Source of the DNA: Syntrophus sp964555065
GTDB lineage: Bacteria > Desulfobacterota > Syntrophia > Syntrophales > Syntrophaceae
DNA length: 29,575 bases
Assembly: GCA_964555065.1 (NCBI GenBank)
Contig: CAZKRB010000041.1
Location: 1-29,575 of the forward strand
Direction of reading: 5' to 3'
Below the pieces are notes generated by a model. That model had not been told where the DNA came from, did no database searches, and saw nothing but the letters and a program-made list of their open reading frames with translations. Shown here piece by piece: positions 29,561-29,575 of this stretch. Position 1 is the first letter of the stretch. Each line of letters begins with the position of its first letter. The position numbers were made by a program, and so were the translations under genes.

Positions 29561-29575
29561 TTCTGATCCTCCATA

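Noticed and set aside
1..29575. CRISPR arrays, insertion sequences, complete prophage
   Set aside because: No regularly spaced repeats, transposase or phage structural genes were seen.

Overview
The window looks like the chromosome of a strict anaerobe of the Desulfobacterota (former Deltaproteobacteria). A Syntrophales/Syntrophus-like organism is my best guess from gene content. The pointers are an alternative (siroheme-based, Ahb) haem pathway, an Orp-like cluster of MinD-type ferredoxin-ATPases and NifX-like proteins under a sigma-54 activator, a pyruvoyl arginine decarboxylase, and moderate GC with stand-alone tRNA and regulatory scars. Species assignment is inference.

Layout. Bases 1-54 are the 3' part of a tRNA-Leu(CAA), followed by a terminator, a possible integrase tail and a heavily deleted GT41 glycosyltransferase pseudogene: a worn integration-site neighbourhood. 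A DUF6125-like gene follows on the minus strand. From 1.9 to 10.8 kb, all on the plus strand, lies the most interesting block: NifX-like protein, a 49-aa His/Cys-rich protein that is easy to miss, Mrp/NBP35 ATPase, MBL-fold hydrolase, PvlArgDC, a membrane-anchored IscU fused to a Se/S-carrier-like domain, a NifU lacking its Nfu domain, and an OrpR-like sigma-54 activator with a Cys-containing PAS domain. Next come a perfect 18-bp inverted repeat and a -24/-12 promoter. The promoter drives two MinD/ferredoxin ATPases and two more NifX-like proteins, closed by a strong terminator. TTGCA/TGCAA motifs occur upstream of both halves, so I read it as one Orp-type metal/Fe-S cofactor regulon with two operons.

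From 10.8 to 15.7 kb are a degenerate receiver protein, an isochorismatase-like hydrolase, class I DAHP synthase (aroG-type), a GH13 branching enzyme behind a sigma-70 promoter, and a convergent stand-alone receiver. From 15.7 to 16.7 kb the DNA is gene-poor and rich in hairpins, with a possible GGA-rich small RNA and a 36-aa ORF. From 16.7 to 20.5 kb are a secreted D,D-carboxypeptidase with a Lys/Ala-rich linker and a DNA polymerase I whose proofreading site looks dead.

From 20.7 to 26.9 kb (minus strand) runs a haem cluster, in transcription order: ahbC, hemB, ahbD, a siroheme decarboxylase subunit, a 5'-nucleotidase and a small beta-grasp-like protein. ATGA overlaps link hemB to ahbD and the nucleotidase to the small protein. 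HemB makes porphobilinogen. The decarboxylase, AhbC and AhbD would carry siroheme to haem b. The right end holds a PPOX-family protein, a small helical protein, a lipoprotein, and a hicB-hicA pair in which hicA carries a +1 frameshift in a G4 run.
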